Assembly (NCBI GenBank): GCA_002083555.1
Contig: MSXN01000006.1
Coordinates: 1 to 53,483, forward strand
Direction: 5' to 3'
DNA from: Nitrospira sp. ST-bin5
GTDB lineage: Bacteria; Nitrospirota; Nitrospiria; Nitrospirales; Nitrospiraceae
DNA length: 53,483 nucleotides
Part shown: positions 25,356 through 34,940 of the stretch, one piece after another
Numbering within the stretch: position 1 is the first letter of the stretch
How the letters are laid out: the number at the start of each line of letters is the position of its first letter
Position numbers and translations under genes: made by a program
Notes under the pieces: generated by a model
Told to the model about the DNA's origin: nothing
Seen by the model: only the letters and a program-made list of their open reading frames with translations
Databases searched by the model: none

Positions 25356-25862
25356 ATGGCCAAGAAGAGTACTGCGGTCCAGAAGCGGACTGCGAACAGA
25401 AATTGGATTGCCTACCTTTGTGAAGCGTTGGTGACATCCGGTGTCATGCCGACGTGGGAAGCCGCCACGTATCTCACCGAAAACCTCTTCGGAGAAAAGC
25501 CCAACCCTCGACTCTTGAGTCCTTCCCATGCGCATGAGACGACCGCCCAGTTTCTGCGCCGCCTCTACGCACCGATTGCCGAAGCGGCCATGCGAGACAG
25601 CCATCTTCCGACATCAGAGAAGCTCCACGTATTCACCGACATTAGCCTCACCGGAAACTCGGCCGTTCTCGTGGTCCATCTCTCAAAGACCGACCACACT
25701 CAGCACCTGTTGCTCCTGGATCCCGCAAAAGCGTGGGACCTCGTATTTGCCGACGCAGAATCCTTCAACTTGTGGGCCGAGGCCCGCTACAGATCGATCT
25801 TCCAAGCGCTCCAAACAGCCCGCCTGAATGCATCCAAAGATGTGCTTGAGACGGCCGTCTAG
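25356..25862 (+). CDS. conserved protein of unknown function
   Basis: From the ATG at 25356 (purine-rich agaggaaaggg 10 nt or more upstream) it encodes 168 residues. The Lys-rich start MAKKSTAVQKRT precedes NWIAYLCEALVTSGVMPTWEA, a helical region, and then KLHVFTDISLTGNSAVLVVHL and HLLLLDPAKAWDLVF. I do not recognise the family. There is no signal peptide or membrane segment. It follows the HD-GYP gene by 135 bp on the same strand and converges on metH. Confidence 0.6.
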   Translation: MAKKSTAVQKRTANRNWIAYLCEALVTSGVMPTWEAATYLTENLFGEKPNPRLLSPSHAHETTAQFLRRLYAPIAEAAMRDSHLPTSEKLHVFTDISLTGNSAVLVVHLSKTDHTQHLLLLDPAKAWDLVFADAESFNLWAEARYRSIFQALQTARLNASKDVLETAV

Positions 25863-25907
25863 CCTCTGTCCCAAGCACACTCCCCACGTCTAGAGCGCGA
25901 TCCAACA

Positions 25908-25937
25908 GGATTCTCAGGATTCTCAGGACTCAGGACC
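25908..25937. repeat. short degenerate tandem repeat between convergent genes
   Basis: aggattctc is repeated twice exactly (25908-25925), followed by the shorter copies aggactc and aggac. It lies in the 84-bp space between the stop codons of the unknown gene and metH. No function is apparent; slippage is the simplest explanation. Confidence 0.6.
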
Positions 25938-25946
25938 CGGAAACCG

Positions 25947-28900
25947 CTAGGAGGATTCGTAGTTGAGATTCGGCGAGAGCCAGCGCTCGACTGTGCGCAA
26001 GTCCATCCCTTTTCGGCTGGCATAATCTTCGACTTGATCCTTTCCGATCTTCCCCACCGCAAAATATTTCGCCTCCGGATGAGCGAAGTAGAATCCGCTG
26101 ACCGCCGCAGCCGGCAACATGGCAAAGCTCTCGGTCAGCGTGATGGCGGCCTTCTGTTCGACCTGAAGCAGATCAAACAAGAGCCGCTTCTCGGTATGGT
26201 CGGGGCAGGCTGGATAGCCAGGTGCAGGCCGGATGCCGCGATATTTTTCGCGAATCAGCTCTTCGGTGGATAGCGACTCCTGTGTTCCATACCCCCACTC
26301 TTCGCGGACGCGTTTATGGAGATACTCCGCAAACGCCTCGGCGAGTCTATCAGCCAGGGCTTTTGCCATAATCGAGTTATAGTCGTCATGATCCTTATCG
26401 AAACGACGACACAATGCATCAAGGCCGATCCCCGCCGTCACCGCAAACGCCCCGAGATGATCCCTCCGGCCTGATTCGCGGGGTGCCACATAGTCGGCCA
26501 GTGCGAGATTCGGTTGCCCCTGAGGCTTTTCCGACTGCTGTCTGAGCGTATGGATGGTTGTGACTCGCTGCATGTGGGCTGCATCTTGATAGAGTTCGAT
26601 GTCGTCGCCTACACTTGCCGCGGCAAAGAATCCGTACACTCCCTTCGCGGTCAATAGTTTTTTCTGGATGATCTCGTCCAGCAATCGTCGTGCGTCGTCG
26701 TACAGCTCCTTTGCCCTCGGACCGATCGTGGCATCGTCAAAGATCCCGGGATAACGACCCTTCAGCTCCCAAGTGTGAAAGAACGGCGACCAATCGATAA
26801 AAGGCACCAATTCCCTCAACGGTTGGTCGTTGATTGTCCGCACGCCCAGGAAGGACGGCACAGGAATCTCCACGGTCGTCCAGTCGGTAATGAGGCTATT
26901 GGCGCGTGCGTTCGCAATCGGCAAGACCGGCTTGGTCCCGCGATCTTGATGCGCCTGCCGCATCCGATCGTAATCATCTCGGACTTGTTGCACGAACGCG
27001 GCCTTCTGCGACGGACTAATCAGACTGCCCACGACACCGACCGCCCGTGAGGCATCCAACACATGGACCACCGATGGCGTATAGGACGGGGCGATCTTTA
27101 CCGCCGTGTGAGCCTTACTGGTTGTTGCGCCGCCAATGAGGAGCGGCACAGTAAACCCTTCGCGGGTCATTTCCTTGGCCACATGCACCATTTCGTCCAG
27201 TGAAGGCGTAATGAGCCCGCTCAACCCGATCACATCGACCTGAAGCTCCTTGGCCGTTGCCAGAATTTTCTCACAGGGCACCATCACGCCAAGATCGATC
27301 ACCTCATAATTATTGCAACCCAACACCACCCCGACGATGTTCTTCCCGATGTCGTGCACATCGCCCTTCACCGTGGCGAGCAAGACTTTCCCTTGCGCCT
27401 GATAGCCGCCCGCACGCTTCTTTTCTTCTTCCATATAAGGCATGAGATAGGCGACGGATTTTTTCATGACCCGGGCGCTCTTGACGACTTGCGGCAGGAA
27501 CATTTTTCCGGACCCAAACAGATCCCCGACGACGTTCATCCCGGCCATCAACGGCCCCTCGATAACCGACAAGGGCTTCGGATACTTCTGCCGTGCCTCT
27601 TCCGTATCCTGATCGATGTAGTCCGTAATGCCTTTGACGAGGGCGTGCGAAAGGCGCTCCTCAACTGTCCCTTTGCGCCACTCGTCATCTTTGACGACCG
27701 CCTTTCCCTTCTGCTTCACCGTCTCGGCAAAATTCACGAGCCGTTCGGTGGCATCCGGACGCCGGTTCAGCAGCACATCTTCTACAAGTCCTAACAGGTC
27801 TTTGGGAATCTCTTCATACACGGCCAATTGACCGGCATTGACAATCCCCATATCGAGGCCGGCCTTGATGGCATGATAGAGAAAGGCCGCATGCATCGCT
27901 TCACGGACCACGTTGTTCCCGCGAAATGAGAACGAGATATTGCTGATGCCGCCGCTCACTTTCGCACCAGGCAGATGCTGCTTGATCCACCTGGTGGCCT
28001 CGATAAAATTCACCGCATAGTTGTTGTGCTCTTCGATACCAGTCGCAACGGTCAAAATGTTGGGATCGAAAATAATATCGGTCGCAGGCAAGCCTACCCG
28101 TTCCGTTAAAATCTTATAGGAGCGCGCGCAGATTTCTTCTTTTCGCTCCAATGTATCGGCTTGCCCCTGTTCGTCGAATGCCATGACGACGACGGCCGCA
28201 CCGTACCGATGGACCAGCGTCGCCTGCTGGACAAACTTCTCCTCTCCCTCTTTGAGGCTGATGCTGTTGACAATGGCCTTCCCCTGAATATTCTTCAGAC
28301 CAGTCTCCAGCACCTCCCACTTGGAGCTGTCGACCATGATCGGCACTTTGCAAATATCCGGTTCCGAGGCGATGAGACGGAGAAACTTCTCCATCGCCGC
28401 CTTGGAATCCAACATGCCTTCATCCATATTGATGTCGATGATCTGCGCGCCACCTTCGACCTGTTGTCGCGCCACAGAAAGGGCCGCTTCATAGTCACCG
28501 GCCAGGATCAGCTTTGAAAAGGCCGGCGAGCCGGTCACGTTGGTCCGCTCACCCACGTTCACAAAGTTTGAATCCGGACGCAGAGTGACCGCTTCAAGGC
28601 CGCTCAAACGCGTGTAGGGGGCGATCGTAGGAATCGGTCGTGGCTTCAGGCCTCGCACGGCTTCAGCAATCTTCTTGATATGGTCCGGTGTCGTCCCGCA
28701 ACAGCCGCCCACAATATTGAGCCAGCCGTTCTGTGCCCAGTCCCGCAACTGCGGCGCCAGCGTGTCCGGAGTCTCTGGAAATCCCGTGGGCAGCAGCGGA
28801 TTCGGCAATCCGGCATTGGGATGCGAGCTGATATAGATCGGGGCGATCTTCGACAGCTCCTCGATCAACGGCCGCATTTCCTTCGGCCCCAAAGCGCAGT

Positions 28901-29642
28901 TCATTCCGACGCTCAGTAACGGCACATGGGAAATTGAGTTCCAGAAGGCTTCAACCGTTTGACCGGTCACACCCCGATTGCTGCCGGCTTGGATGAATGT
29001 CACGGAAGCCATGACAGGCACTCGACGGCCACCCTGGTCGAAGACCTGTTGGATGGCAAAGAATGCCGCCTTGGCGTTGAGTGTGTCGAAGATCGTCTCG
29101 ACGAGCAACAGATCAGCCCCGCCGTCGAGCAGGCCACGCACCTGGTCACTGTAGGCCGCGACAAGCTCTTCGTAGGTCGTTCCCCGAGCCGCCGAGTTGT
29201 TGACGTCCGTCGAGATCGATGATGTTTTGGTCGTTGGCCCGATCGCCCCGGCCACGAAGCATTGCCGACCGGGCTGAGCCGCCTGCACCTTGAGGACCGC
29301 CTGCTTGGCGCATTCGGCCCCGGCCTTGGACAGTTCGTAGCCCAACGTCTCCATGTGATAGTCCGCCAGGGAGATCGCTTGAGAATTGAACGTGTTCGTT
29401 TCAACAATATCGGCTCCGGCTTCGAGATACTGCCGATGGATATCTTCAATGATCGCAGGCTGTGTAATATTCAATAAATCGTTGTGGCCCTTGAGGTCCT
29501 GCTTCCAGTCCTTGAAGCGCTCGCCACGAAAGGCCGCCTCGTCCAGCTTCCGCTGCTGGATCATGGTTCCCATCGCCCCATCGAGGATCAGGATTCGGCT
29601 CTTGAGTAGTTGCTCTATCGACGTCGGTGAGGAATTACCCAC
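25947..29642 (-). CDS. metH: cobalamin-dependent methionine synthase
   Basis: From the GTG at 29642 (gggag 10 nt upstream) the protein has 1231 residues, matching the four-module MetH of about 1227. The frame is open back to an ATG at 29804, but that would overlap the divergent gene. Modules: homocysteine domain (LILDGAMGTMIQQRKL; zinc Cys pair in GGCCGTTPDH near 314), methyltetrahydrofolate domain (NVGERTNVTGSPAF), cobalamin domain with the axial His of DVHDIGKNIVG near 762, and a C-terminal SAM reactivation domain (YPACPDHTEKRLLF). It transfers a methyl group from methyl-THF to homocysteine. No cobalamin riboswitch is visible upstream. Confidence 0.96.
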   Translation of the reverse strand: MGNSSPTSIEQLLKSRILILDGAMGTMIQQRKLDEAAFRGERFKDWKQDLKGHNDLLNITQPAIIEDIHRQYLEAGADIVETNTFNSQAISLADYHMETLGYELSKAGAECAKQAVLKVQAAQPGRQCFVAGAIGPTTKTSSISTDVNNSAARGTTYEELVAAYSDQVRGLLDGGADLLLVETIFDTLNAKAAFFAIQQVFDQGGRRVPVMASVTFIQAGSNRGVTGQTVEAFWNSISHVPLLSVGMNCALGPKEMRPLIEELSKIAPIYISSHPNAGLPNPLLPTGFPETPDTLAPQLRDWAQNGWLNIVGGCCGTTPDHIKKIAEAVRGLKPRPIPTIAPYTRLSGLEAVTLRPDSNFVNVGERTNVTGSPAFSKLILAGDYEAALSVARQQVEGGAQIIDINMDEGMLDSKAAMEKFLRLIASEPDICKVPIMVDSSKWEVLETGLKNIQGKAIVNSISLKEGEEKFVQQATLVHRYGAAVVVMAFDEQGQADTLERKEEICARSYKILTERVGLPATDIIFDPNILTVATGIEEHNNYAVNFIEATRWIKQHLPGAKVSGGISNISFSFRGNNVVREAMHAAFLYHAIKAGLDMGIVNAGQLAVYEEIPKDLLGLVEDVLLNRRPDATERLVNFAETVKQKGKAVVKDDEWRKGTVEERLSHALVKGITDYIDQDTEEARQKYPKPLSVIEGPLMAGMNVVGDLFGSGKMFLPQVVKSARVMKKSVAYLMPYMEEEKKRAGGYQAQGKVLLATVKGDVHDIGKNIVGVVLGCNNYEVIDLGVMVPCEKILATAKELQVDVIGLSGLITPSLDEMVHVAKEMTREGFTVPLLIGGATTSKAHTAVKIAPSYTPSVVHVLDASRAVGVVGSLISPSQKAAFVQQVRDDYDRMRQAHQDRGTKPVLPIANARANSLITDWTTVEIPVPSFLGVRTINDQPLRELVPFIDWSPFFHTWELKGRYPGIFDDATIGPRAKELYDDARRLLDEIIQKKLLTAKGVYGFFAAASVGDDIELYQDAAHMQRVTTIHTLRQQSEKPQGQPNLALADYVAPRESGRRDHLGAFAVTAGIGLDALCRRFDKDHDDYNSIMAKALADRLAEAFAEYLHKRVREEWGYGTQESLSTEELIREKYRGIRPAPGYPACPDHTEKRLLFDLLQVEQKAAITLTESFAMLPAAAVSGFYFAHPEAKYFAVGKIGKDQVEDYASRKGMDLRTVERWLSPNLNYESS

Positions 29643-29771
29643 TGGTGCATGTCTCCCGTGACAAATATTGCAAGAATGCCATGATACTGAAAGGGTACCG
29701 GACCAGCAAGCCAGGCCGCTTTCTTGACAGACCTTCAATCCTGTCGATACGATGCCCGCACCAGACGGAGG

Positions 29772-30560
29772 ATGCCATTGCCGACTCGACCATCTAGGTA
29801 CCACCTCACGTGGTTGCTCCTACTCGGCTCTCTGCTGTTCATCCCGCACAACCTCGCGGCCCTACCCTACTTTGAAGATGGCTTCCTGGGCCTGACCCAA
29901 CGTGAACTTCACGAACGACTGGGGATGCCGCAAGCGGTCCGCGATCGGAAGTCGGCCCTTCGGGTCTTCACCTATTACCCCATCACAGACTGGCAGAAGT
30001 ACTTCAGCAAACTGGTCTCGCCGGAAAACGGCGAAGATGTATATACCTTCACCCGAAACGGCATCGACGTGCGTTACTCCTTCGCCTACACCGTCGACCC
30101 CAACGATACGAGCGACACTCGTCCTCTGTTTGTCCGGCTTGTAGATATTGAATTCACGCCGCCGGTCCCCATTGCCCAAGTCCCCTCGCTTGTTCCTGAA
30201 TTCAGCCCCTCCAGAGATTTCCAAGCGCCGGCATTTCGTTCAAATATCTGGATACTGCTCTTTAAGGGGTCCCCGTCAGACGCCGCCCGCTTTTTGATTA
30301 AGGAGAAAGGAAAGGAGCAACTGGACTGGACACTGACCTATCAGCTGTTTTCACTCCAAGGGTTGCCCGATCGCCTGACGACAAAGGCCACGATCGACCG
30401 GATGGAAATCAGCACACAAAGCCTCCAGTTGGTCAAGCAGCGCCAGCGTCACACCCACGAGGCCATCGTGAATCCCTACTCGCCTGAATTTGCGGAACGA
30501 GTGATTCCCTCACCCGCTGCGCAACCCAAGAAGATTCCGGTGCCCCAATACGCTGAATAA
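29772..30560 (+). CDS. secreted protein of unknown function
   Basis: 262 residues from the ATG at 29772. GGAGG abuts that ATG directly, whereas it is ideally placed, 6 nt away, for an in-frame TTG at 29778, so the TTG may be the real start. A signal peptide (YHLTWLLLLGSLLFIPHNLAA) leads into FEDGFLGLTQRELHERLGMPQAV, which resembles the opening of SmpA/BamE-like proteins, where a lipoprotein-like domain starts with a helix and GxP. The rest is not recognised. It is divergent from metH. Confidence 0.6.
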   Translation: MPLPTRPSRYHLTWLLLLGSLLFIPHNLAALPYFEDGFLGLTQRELHERLGMPQAVRDRKSALRVFTYYPITDWQKYFSKLVSPENGEDVYTFTRNGIDVRYSFAYTVDPNDTSDTRPLFVRLVDIEFTPPVPIAQVPSLVPEFSPSRDFQAPAFRSNIWILLFKGSPSDAARFLIKEKGKEQLDWTLTYQLFSLQGLPDRLTTKATIDRMEISTQSLQLVKQRQRHTHEAIVNPYSPEFAERVIPSPAAQPKKIPVPQYAE

Positions 30561-30596
30561 GACGCGTCATAAGGGAGGCTGGCCCAGAGCTCTCGC

Positions 30597-31232
30597 CTAC
30601 GGCCCGACCTGCTTGAGACGATCTTGTTGAGCTTGTCCCACTGCCGTCGCGCGGCCCTTCATACTCGTCATTGGACCATTATCGCTTACATAGAGCAGGA
30701 CCGGTGTCGCCACACCAAGCGTCACCAGCAAGCAGAGAGCCAGCAGACGCATCAATTGACTCTTGCTAAAATACATCAGCAGCAAAAGCACAACCGCTGC
30801 CGCACCGGCATAGTTCACAATCTGCGATTGCGAAGAGTTCATGTCCGATGATAAAGCCGTTGATGGTACCGACGCTGTTTTCATGGAAGCAGAGGGAAGT
30901 GCAATGCCGAAGCCCTGAAGGAGTTCCGTCACTTTCTGCTTCATTGCCGCAATCGGCGGCAACGCGATGGCCTTCACGGAATCCAATGCTGACGGGGGAC
31001 GCTCCTGGGGCGTCGCCTGTTCATGGGTCTTCACTTTGGCCCGGTACTTCTCCGGAATGTTTTCCATCGAATCGCTAAACCGGGGATTGCCCTGCTCGTC
31101 GATATAGGAATAAATCGTCGTCGCATGGGCCTGGCAGAGATACGGATCCATGCCACACAGCAATAATCCGGCCAGCATGATCCATCCCAACCTCGGCCGA
31201 ATTGATCCGATCCGATACGCAAATCGTTTCAT
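30597..31232 (-). CDS. DUF4124-containing membrane protein
   Basis: 211 residues from the ATG at 31232, which has GAGG 7 nt upstream; the ATG at 31244 overlaps that ribosome site. After a signal peptide or anchor (LGWIMLAGLLLCGM), the motif TIYSYIDEQGNPRFSDSMEN is DUF4124, a short beta domain common in exported proteins. A second hydrophobic stretch (about 138-180, AGAAAVVLLLLMYF and LLALCLLVTLGVATPVLLYV) gives two membrane passes. Function is unknown. It converges on the preceding secreted protein gene. Confidence 0.65.
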   Translation of the reverse strand: MKRFAYRIGSIRPRLGWIMLAGLLLCGMDPYLCQAHATTIYSYIDEQGNPRFSDSMENIPEKYRAKVKTHEQATPQERPPSALDSVKAIALPPIAAMKQKVTELLQGFGIALPSASMKTASVPSTALSSDMNSSQSQIVNYAGAAAVVLLLLMYFSKSQLMRLLALCLLVTLGVATPVLLYVSDNGPMTSMKGRATAVGQAQQDRLKQVGP

Positions 31233-31390
31233 CGTTGACCTCATCCATGCTCAAGGGACCTCACCACGACCGGCGTGTCATTGGCCGGGGCTACCCTGCT
31301 AAATTATCCTGAGTTCATGCCCTCTTAGCTTGACTCGCCCTACCCCCCTTAGTTAGCATGCGCCAGCTCATTCAGGAAGCAATTACGACT

Positions 31391-31834
31391 ATGGAACAGA
31401 CGCCCTCTGCCTCCGAACAAGTCCCCGTCCACGAGGACGAGCCATCGTTTATTCGACGCCCCCTCGTGCGTAAAATCATCTATGCAGGGCTGGCTCTCTC
31501 GTTCCTGATGATGGTCGTGGTCCCTCTTGCGGTTCAACTGAGAGATCCTGACTTTCAGAAACATATTGAGCAGCGCCGGGTAATGGCCGGCATGTCGAAA
31601 GACCAGGTCCTCAAAGCCTGGGGAGGGCCGCAGACAATTAATACGTCCTTCACGAAGGAAGGACTACGGCGTGAAGAATGGATTTTTGAGGATTGGATCA
31701 GTACAGCCGAGGTAAAGCACCGGTATCTCTATTTCGAAGAAGGCCTGCTGATCGGCGGGTGGTATGAAGGATCTGGGGAACGTAAACCCGTCGACCTCCC
31801 GACAGACTCTCCCCATCCAAAACTTCCGCGATGA
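31391..31834 (+). CDS. membrane-anchored SmpA/BamE-like domain protein
   Basis: 147 residues from the ATG at 31391 (aggaag about 11 nt upstream; an in-frame ATG at 31358 is an alternative). One transmembrane segment (AGLALSFLMMVVVPLAV) is followed by VMAGMSKDQVLKAWGGPQTI, then REEWIFEDW and YLYFEEGLLIGGW. That pattern (helix, G-x-P turn, two strands) is typical of the SmpA/BamE fold. In BamE the fold supports the outer-membrane assembly machine, but this protein has an uncleaved-looking anchor and no lipobox. Role unknown. Confidence 0.6.
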   Translation: MEQTPSASEQVPVHEDEPSFIRRPLVRKIIYAGLALSFLMMVVVPLAVQLRDPDFQKHIEQRRVMAGMSKDQVLKAWGGPQTINTSFTKEGLRREEWIFEDWISTAEVKHRYLYFEEGLLIGGWYEGSGERKPVDLPTDSPHPKLPR

Positions 31835-31869
31835 ACGAGGCGTGTGAGCGAGTGGTCACATACGATCCG

Positions 31870-32106
31870 CTACGGCGATGGTGCGACTTCTCGAATCGAC
31901 AGACGCAAGCGGCTGATCAGTGTGGTTGCCCGCTCCCAGTCAGATTCGTCCACCATCACCTGGCAACACAACTCGAAAACTCCAGGATACAGACTGCTCA
32001 CGTGTTCATCCTGAAATAAGCAAGCAATGCCGTTGGCCTCGCACAGGCTTTTGATGATCCCAAGCTCCCCGATATCCTGAGCCGTAGTCAAATACCGCAT
32101 TTGCAT
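31870..32106 (-). CDS. DUF2007-type small protein
   Basis: 78 residues. It starts MRYLTTAQDIGELGIIKSLCE, has ANGIACLFQDEHVSSLYPGV, and continues to VMVDESDWERATTLI. This matches DUF2007 (putative signal-transducing protein), a ferredoxin-like fold of about 70 residues often fused to or located near zinc ribbons. The start may be the ATG at 32106 or 32100; ggagcgg lies upstream. It is convergent with the preceding gene. Confidence 0.7.
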   Translation of the reverse strand: MQMRYLTTAQDIGELGIIKSLCEANGIACLFQDEHVSSLYPGVFELCCQVMVDESDWERATTLISRLRLSIREVAPSP

Positions 32107-32197
32107 CGAGAAATTACCGCTCCTGCCCTAATGATCGAGTAGAAAACCTTGCGGGCGTTTGCACTTTTTGCAGAGTCGCTTTACACTCAGACATCAG

Positions 32198-32479
32198 TTA
32201 GGGCGTTTCTCTGATTTGCACGCGACGCTCCCGGCCACCACCGGAAACCGTCAGCACTCGTTTCCACTCACGAATCTGATAGACCGCCCAGGCATTCGGC
32301 TGACCTTTGTAAAATGCTGTGGCGTCTTCACCAGTCGCGTTGAGGAAGATCGGTTCAGTAAACCCTTCTTCGAGTACATAGTCCAGCAGGCAATCCGTGG
32401 AAAAGCCGGGTCCCTGCAAGGCGATATCGGCCAATAGGGTCAGGATCTCGTCGGGATTTTGAATGGTAATTGGATTCAT
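32198..32479 (-). CDS. conserved small protein of unknown function
   Basis: 93 residues from the ATG at 32479, preceded by agagga. It starts MNPITIQNPDEILTLLADIAL and later has LDYVLEEGFTEPIFLN and the basic tail GGGRERRVQIRETP. No signal peptide or known motif is seen. The longer frame upstream overlaps the divergent PqqC-like gene, so the shorter start is preferred. Confidence 0.5.
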   Translation of the reverse strand: MNPITIQNPDEILTLLADIALQGPGFSTDCLLDYVLEEGFTEPIFLNATGEDATAFYKGQPNAWAVYQIREWKRVLTVSGGGRERRVQIRETP

Positions 32480-32538
32480 CGCTGTCCTCTCAGAGTCTGA
32501 GGATTCTAACGAGACGGCCTTCAAGAAGGCAAGGTACG

Positions 32539-33288
32539 ATGGCATCACGACTGACACAAGCCCGCTTTCTCGACGCATTGCTCAAAGTCATGGACGGCAA
32601 ACACCATTGGGCATGGGATCACTTCGCCACCGGACGATTGACCAAAGACCAGCTCAAGGTTCACTTTCAACAGGAATACTTCGTCTACGTCCGCGATTTC
32701 CCCGTCTTCCTCTCCCGAATTCATGGCCACAACCCACCGCCATCCGTTCGTCGCATGCTGGCGGAGAATATCTATGAAGAAGATACCGGGGGACTGTCAC
32801 TCGGCAAATCTCATCCTGAGCTCTTCCTCACGATGATGGAGGGATTGGGGTTCGTTGCGAAAGATTTCGAACAGATCCGTCCGTTACCCGCAAGCCGGGC
32901 CTATCGCGCATGGCTGGATCGGGTCTCCACACAACCGACATGGGTCCTGGGCGCAGCCGCCCTTACCATTTTTGTGGAAGGCAGCGTCAAAGACCGGAAA
33001 GAACTGCGGGAGCCCTCCAAGCCGAAGACGGCGGAGGAGATCGAGACGACCATAAAAAACCATCCACTTGTCCGCTATCATGGCAATTCTCCGGATTGCA
33101 TGGATCTCATTCGGGCCCATCAGCTCGTTGAGTCCGGTCATCGGCACGATGCCTACGACATGGTGACTCAAAACGCTCCGTCCGCGACGACGCAACAGGC
33201 CATTCTCAGCACAGTGAAGCGCAGTCTGCGGCTATGGCTCACCTATCGTGATGCAGTCTCCAAAGCCTGCGGCCTCAAAAAGCCGTAA
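32539..33288 (+). CDS. PqqC/CADD-like putative di-iron protein
   Basis: 249 residues with the heme-oxygenase-like helical fold of the PqqC/TenA/CADD superfamily. Candidate metal ligands are Glu76 and Glu80 in ENIYEEDTGG, His92 in KSHPELF, Glu147 in IFVEGSV, and the triad His194-x3-Glu198-x2-His201 in AHQLVESGH. CADD has H-x3-D-x2-H at this last site. CADD-type proteins make p-aminobenzoate or other products by oxidising their own or substrate amino acids, but the start HHWAWDHFATGRL only places this one in the wider family. A SUMF1-domain gene follows after 11 bp, so they form an operon. Confidence 0.75.
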   Translation: MASRLTQARFLDALLKVMDGKHHWAWDHFATGRLTKDQLKVHFQQEYFVYVRDFPVFLSRIHGHNPPPSVRRMLAENIYEEDTGGLSLGKSHPELFLTMMEGLGFVAKDFEQIRPLPASRAYRAWLDRVSTQPTWVLGAAALTIFVEGSVKDRKELREPSKPKTAEEIETTIKNHPLVRYHGNSPDCMDLIRAHQLVESGHRHDAYDMVTQNAPSATTQQAILSTVKRSLRLWLTYRDAVSKACGLKKP

Positions 33289-33299
33289 CGCCGGAAGGA

Positions 33300-34172
33300 A
33301 TGAAAGGCCTTCTCCATACTCTCCTTATCCTATGTTCGATACTGCCCGCTTTAGGCGCCGACGCTCCCCCTGAGATGGCGCTGATCCCCGCCGGGGAATA
33401 TCGTATGGGCACAGCGGAGGGTAGCGACGGCCTCGCCGACGAACATCCCGAACGGCTGGTCTTCCTCCACGCATTCTTCCTTGATCGATTCGAAGTGACC
33501 AATCAGAACTATGCCGCATTTGTCCAATCGACCGGTCACCGCCCGCCGGCGAACAATAATCCGGCTTCGACAATCTGGGACGATGTTATGTATCCACCAG
33601 CCATCGCCAAACACCCCGTGGTGAATGTGAGCTGGGACGATGCCGTGGCCTATTGCCGGTGGTCTGGCAAACGCCTCCCCACTGAAGCCGAATGGGAAAA
33701 AGCCGCGCGAGGAACCGACGGACGCCGCTATCCCTGGGGGAACGACTGGAGTTGGAGGAAAGCGAACAGCGCCAGCTATTGGGCCGGCCAGACCATTGAG
33801 TTTCAAAGCGGCGCCGATTGGGAGGCGTTCTGGGTCAAGGGCGATGGCGCACGGCTGGTCAAAGAAAAAGGCATCAAGGGAGAAGTTTTGACTCTACCCG
33901 TCGGAACCTTCCCCGACGGAACCAGCCCGTACGGTATCCAGGACCTCGCCGGCAACGCCGCTGAATGGGTGCAGGATTGGTACGATCCAAATTATTACCG
34001 GTCGGCCCCACTCAGCGACCCAAGCGGACCTGAGCGCGGCGCCATTAAATCCATGCGAGGCGGATCCTGGCTGAAACCGGCGGTCAGCTTACGGACCAGC
34101 GATCGCGACTGGGGACTCATGGACAGCCGCCCGAGCGGAACCGGGTTTCGATGCGCCAAAGACAGTTTCTGA
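33300..34172 (+). CDS. secreted SUMF1 (formylglycine-generating-type) domain protein
   Basis: 290 residues. A signal peptide (LLHTLLILCSILPALGA) is followed directly by the SUMF1 domain: MALIPAGEYRMGTAEGSD, FFLDRFEVTNQNYAAFV, HPVVNVSWDDAVAYCRWSGK, RLPTEAEWEKAARG, YPWGND, DLAGNAAEWVQDWYD and RGGSWL to TGFRCA. The Cys pair used by true formylglycine-generating enzymes is not evident, so it is more likely one of the non-catalytic or differently acting SUMF1 proteins. It is exported. The gene lies 11 bp after the PqqC-like gene. Confidence 0.85.
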   Translation: MKGLLHTLLILCSILPALGADAPPEMALIPAGEYRMGTAEGSDGLADEHPERLVFLHAFFLDRFEVTNQNYAAFVQSTGHRPPANNNPASTIWDDVMYPPAIAKHPVVNVSWDDAVAYCRWSGKRLPTEAEWEKAARGTDGRRYPWGNDWSWRKANSASYWAGQTIEFQSGADWEAFWVKGDGARLVKEKGIKGEVLTLPVGTFPDGTSPYGIQDLAGNAAEWVQDWYDPNYYRSAPLSDPSGPERGAIKSMRGGSWLKPAVSLRTSDRDWGLMDSRPSGTGFRCAKDSF

Positions 34173-34192
34173 CGACGGCTTCTCCATTCAGG

Positions 34193-34711
34193 CTAAGCCG
34201 CTTGTGACCTTACATTCACGCCCTGCGAGAGTGTGCTGAAAAACTGACTCAATTGGGCTGCAGGCTCCTTCTCCATCCGTTCAAGCTTCACCCCGCACTC
34301 TCCCCCCTCTACCCAACGCACAACAGCACAGGCAATCGGTAGTGACGAGGCCGCACCAGGCAACGTGATGTCAAGGCTCAACATCGTTCCTGGAATCAAT
34401 GCTTCCTGTCCTTTGAGACGCCATCCCTCTCTTGTCATATCCACCACAACACCCTCTTTGATCTGCCCATTGAGGCAATACCGAATAGGACAATGAATCT
34501 CGTACCGGTAGCGTCTCCGCACATAGTGGAAATACGCTGGCGTCGTTTCACTCACATAGTCTGCTTTCCATCGTTTCGTCGAGGCTATACGGGATCGACA
34601 GGGACCAGTCCACATCAGAGCGCGATGCCAATGGAAATTAGAGAACCGCGCGATGGCATAGGCCACCATCGTCCCCAGCCCCAAAACACCCAGCCATTCA
34701 AGAATACTCAT
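34193..34711 (-). CDS. membrane-anchored PilZ domain protein
   Basis: 172 residues from the ATG at 34711, which has gggagg 7-8 nt upstream. An N-terminal hydrophobic segment (LEWLGVLGLGTMVAYAIARF) anchors it. The PilZ part begins RRRYRYEIHCPIRYCLNG, with the arginine-rich motif RRRYR (65-69), and has DMTREGWRLKG where the second c-di-GMP motif (D/N)xSxxG would be; Ser is replaced by Arg or Glu. Binding of c-di-GMP is thus possible but not secure. It is convergent with the SUMF1 gene. Confidence 0.8.
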   Translation of the reverse strand: MSILEWLGVLGLGTMVAYAIARFSNFHWHRALMWTGPCRSRIASTKRWKADYVSETTPAYFHYVRRRYRYEIHCPIRYCLNGQIKEGVVVDMTREGWRLKGQEALIPGTMLSLDITLPGAASSLPIACAVVRWVEGGECGVKLERMEKEPAAQLSQFFSTLSQGVNVRSQAA

Positions 34712-34940
34712 TTTCCAGCCTCCCATAGCGAACACGACCCAAATAATTCTTCGTGCAGCTAGAGAGAACTGTACCCCGGAAAACTGGCTTTGGTTAGAGT
34801 GCAGAAAGGTTAGTTCGAAAGGGGGGAATAGTGGACACTACGGCTTTCATGCACCATTCAGCGCTGATCCTGGCAGCACTTGTCTGTCCCGAGGAAGCCA
34901 ACGACGAGCGCCCAGGGCAATCACCTCCCGAACGCCGCTA

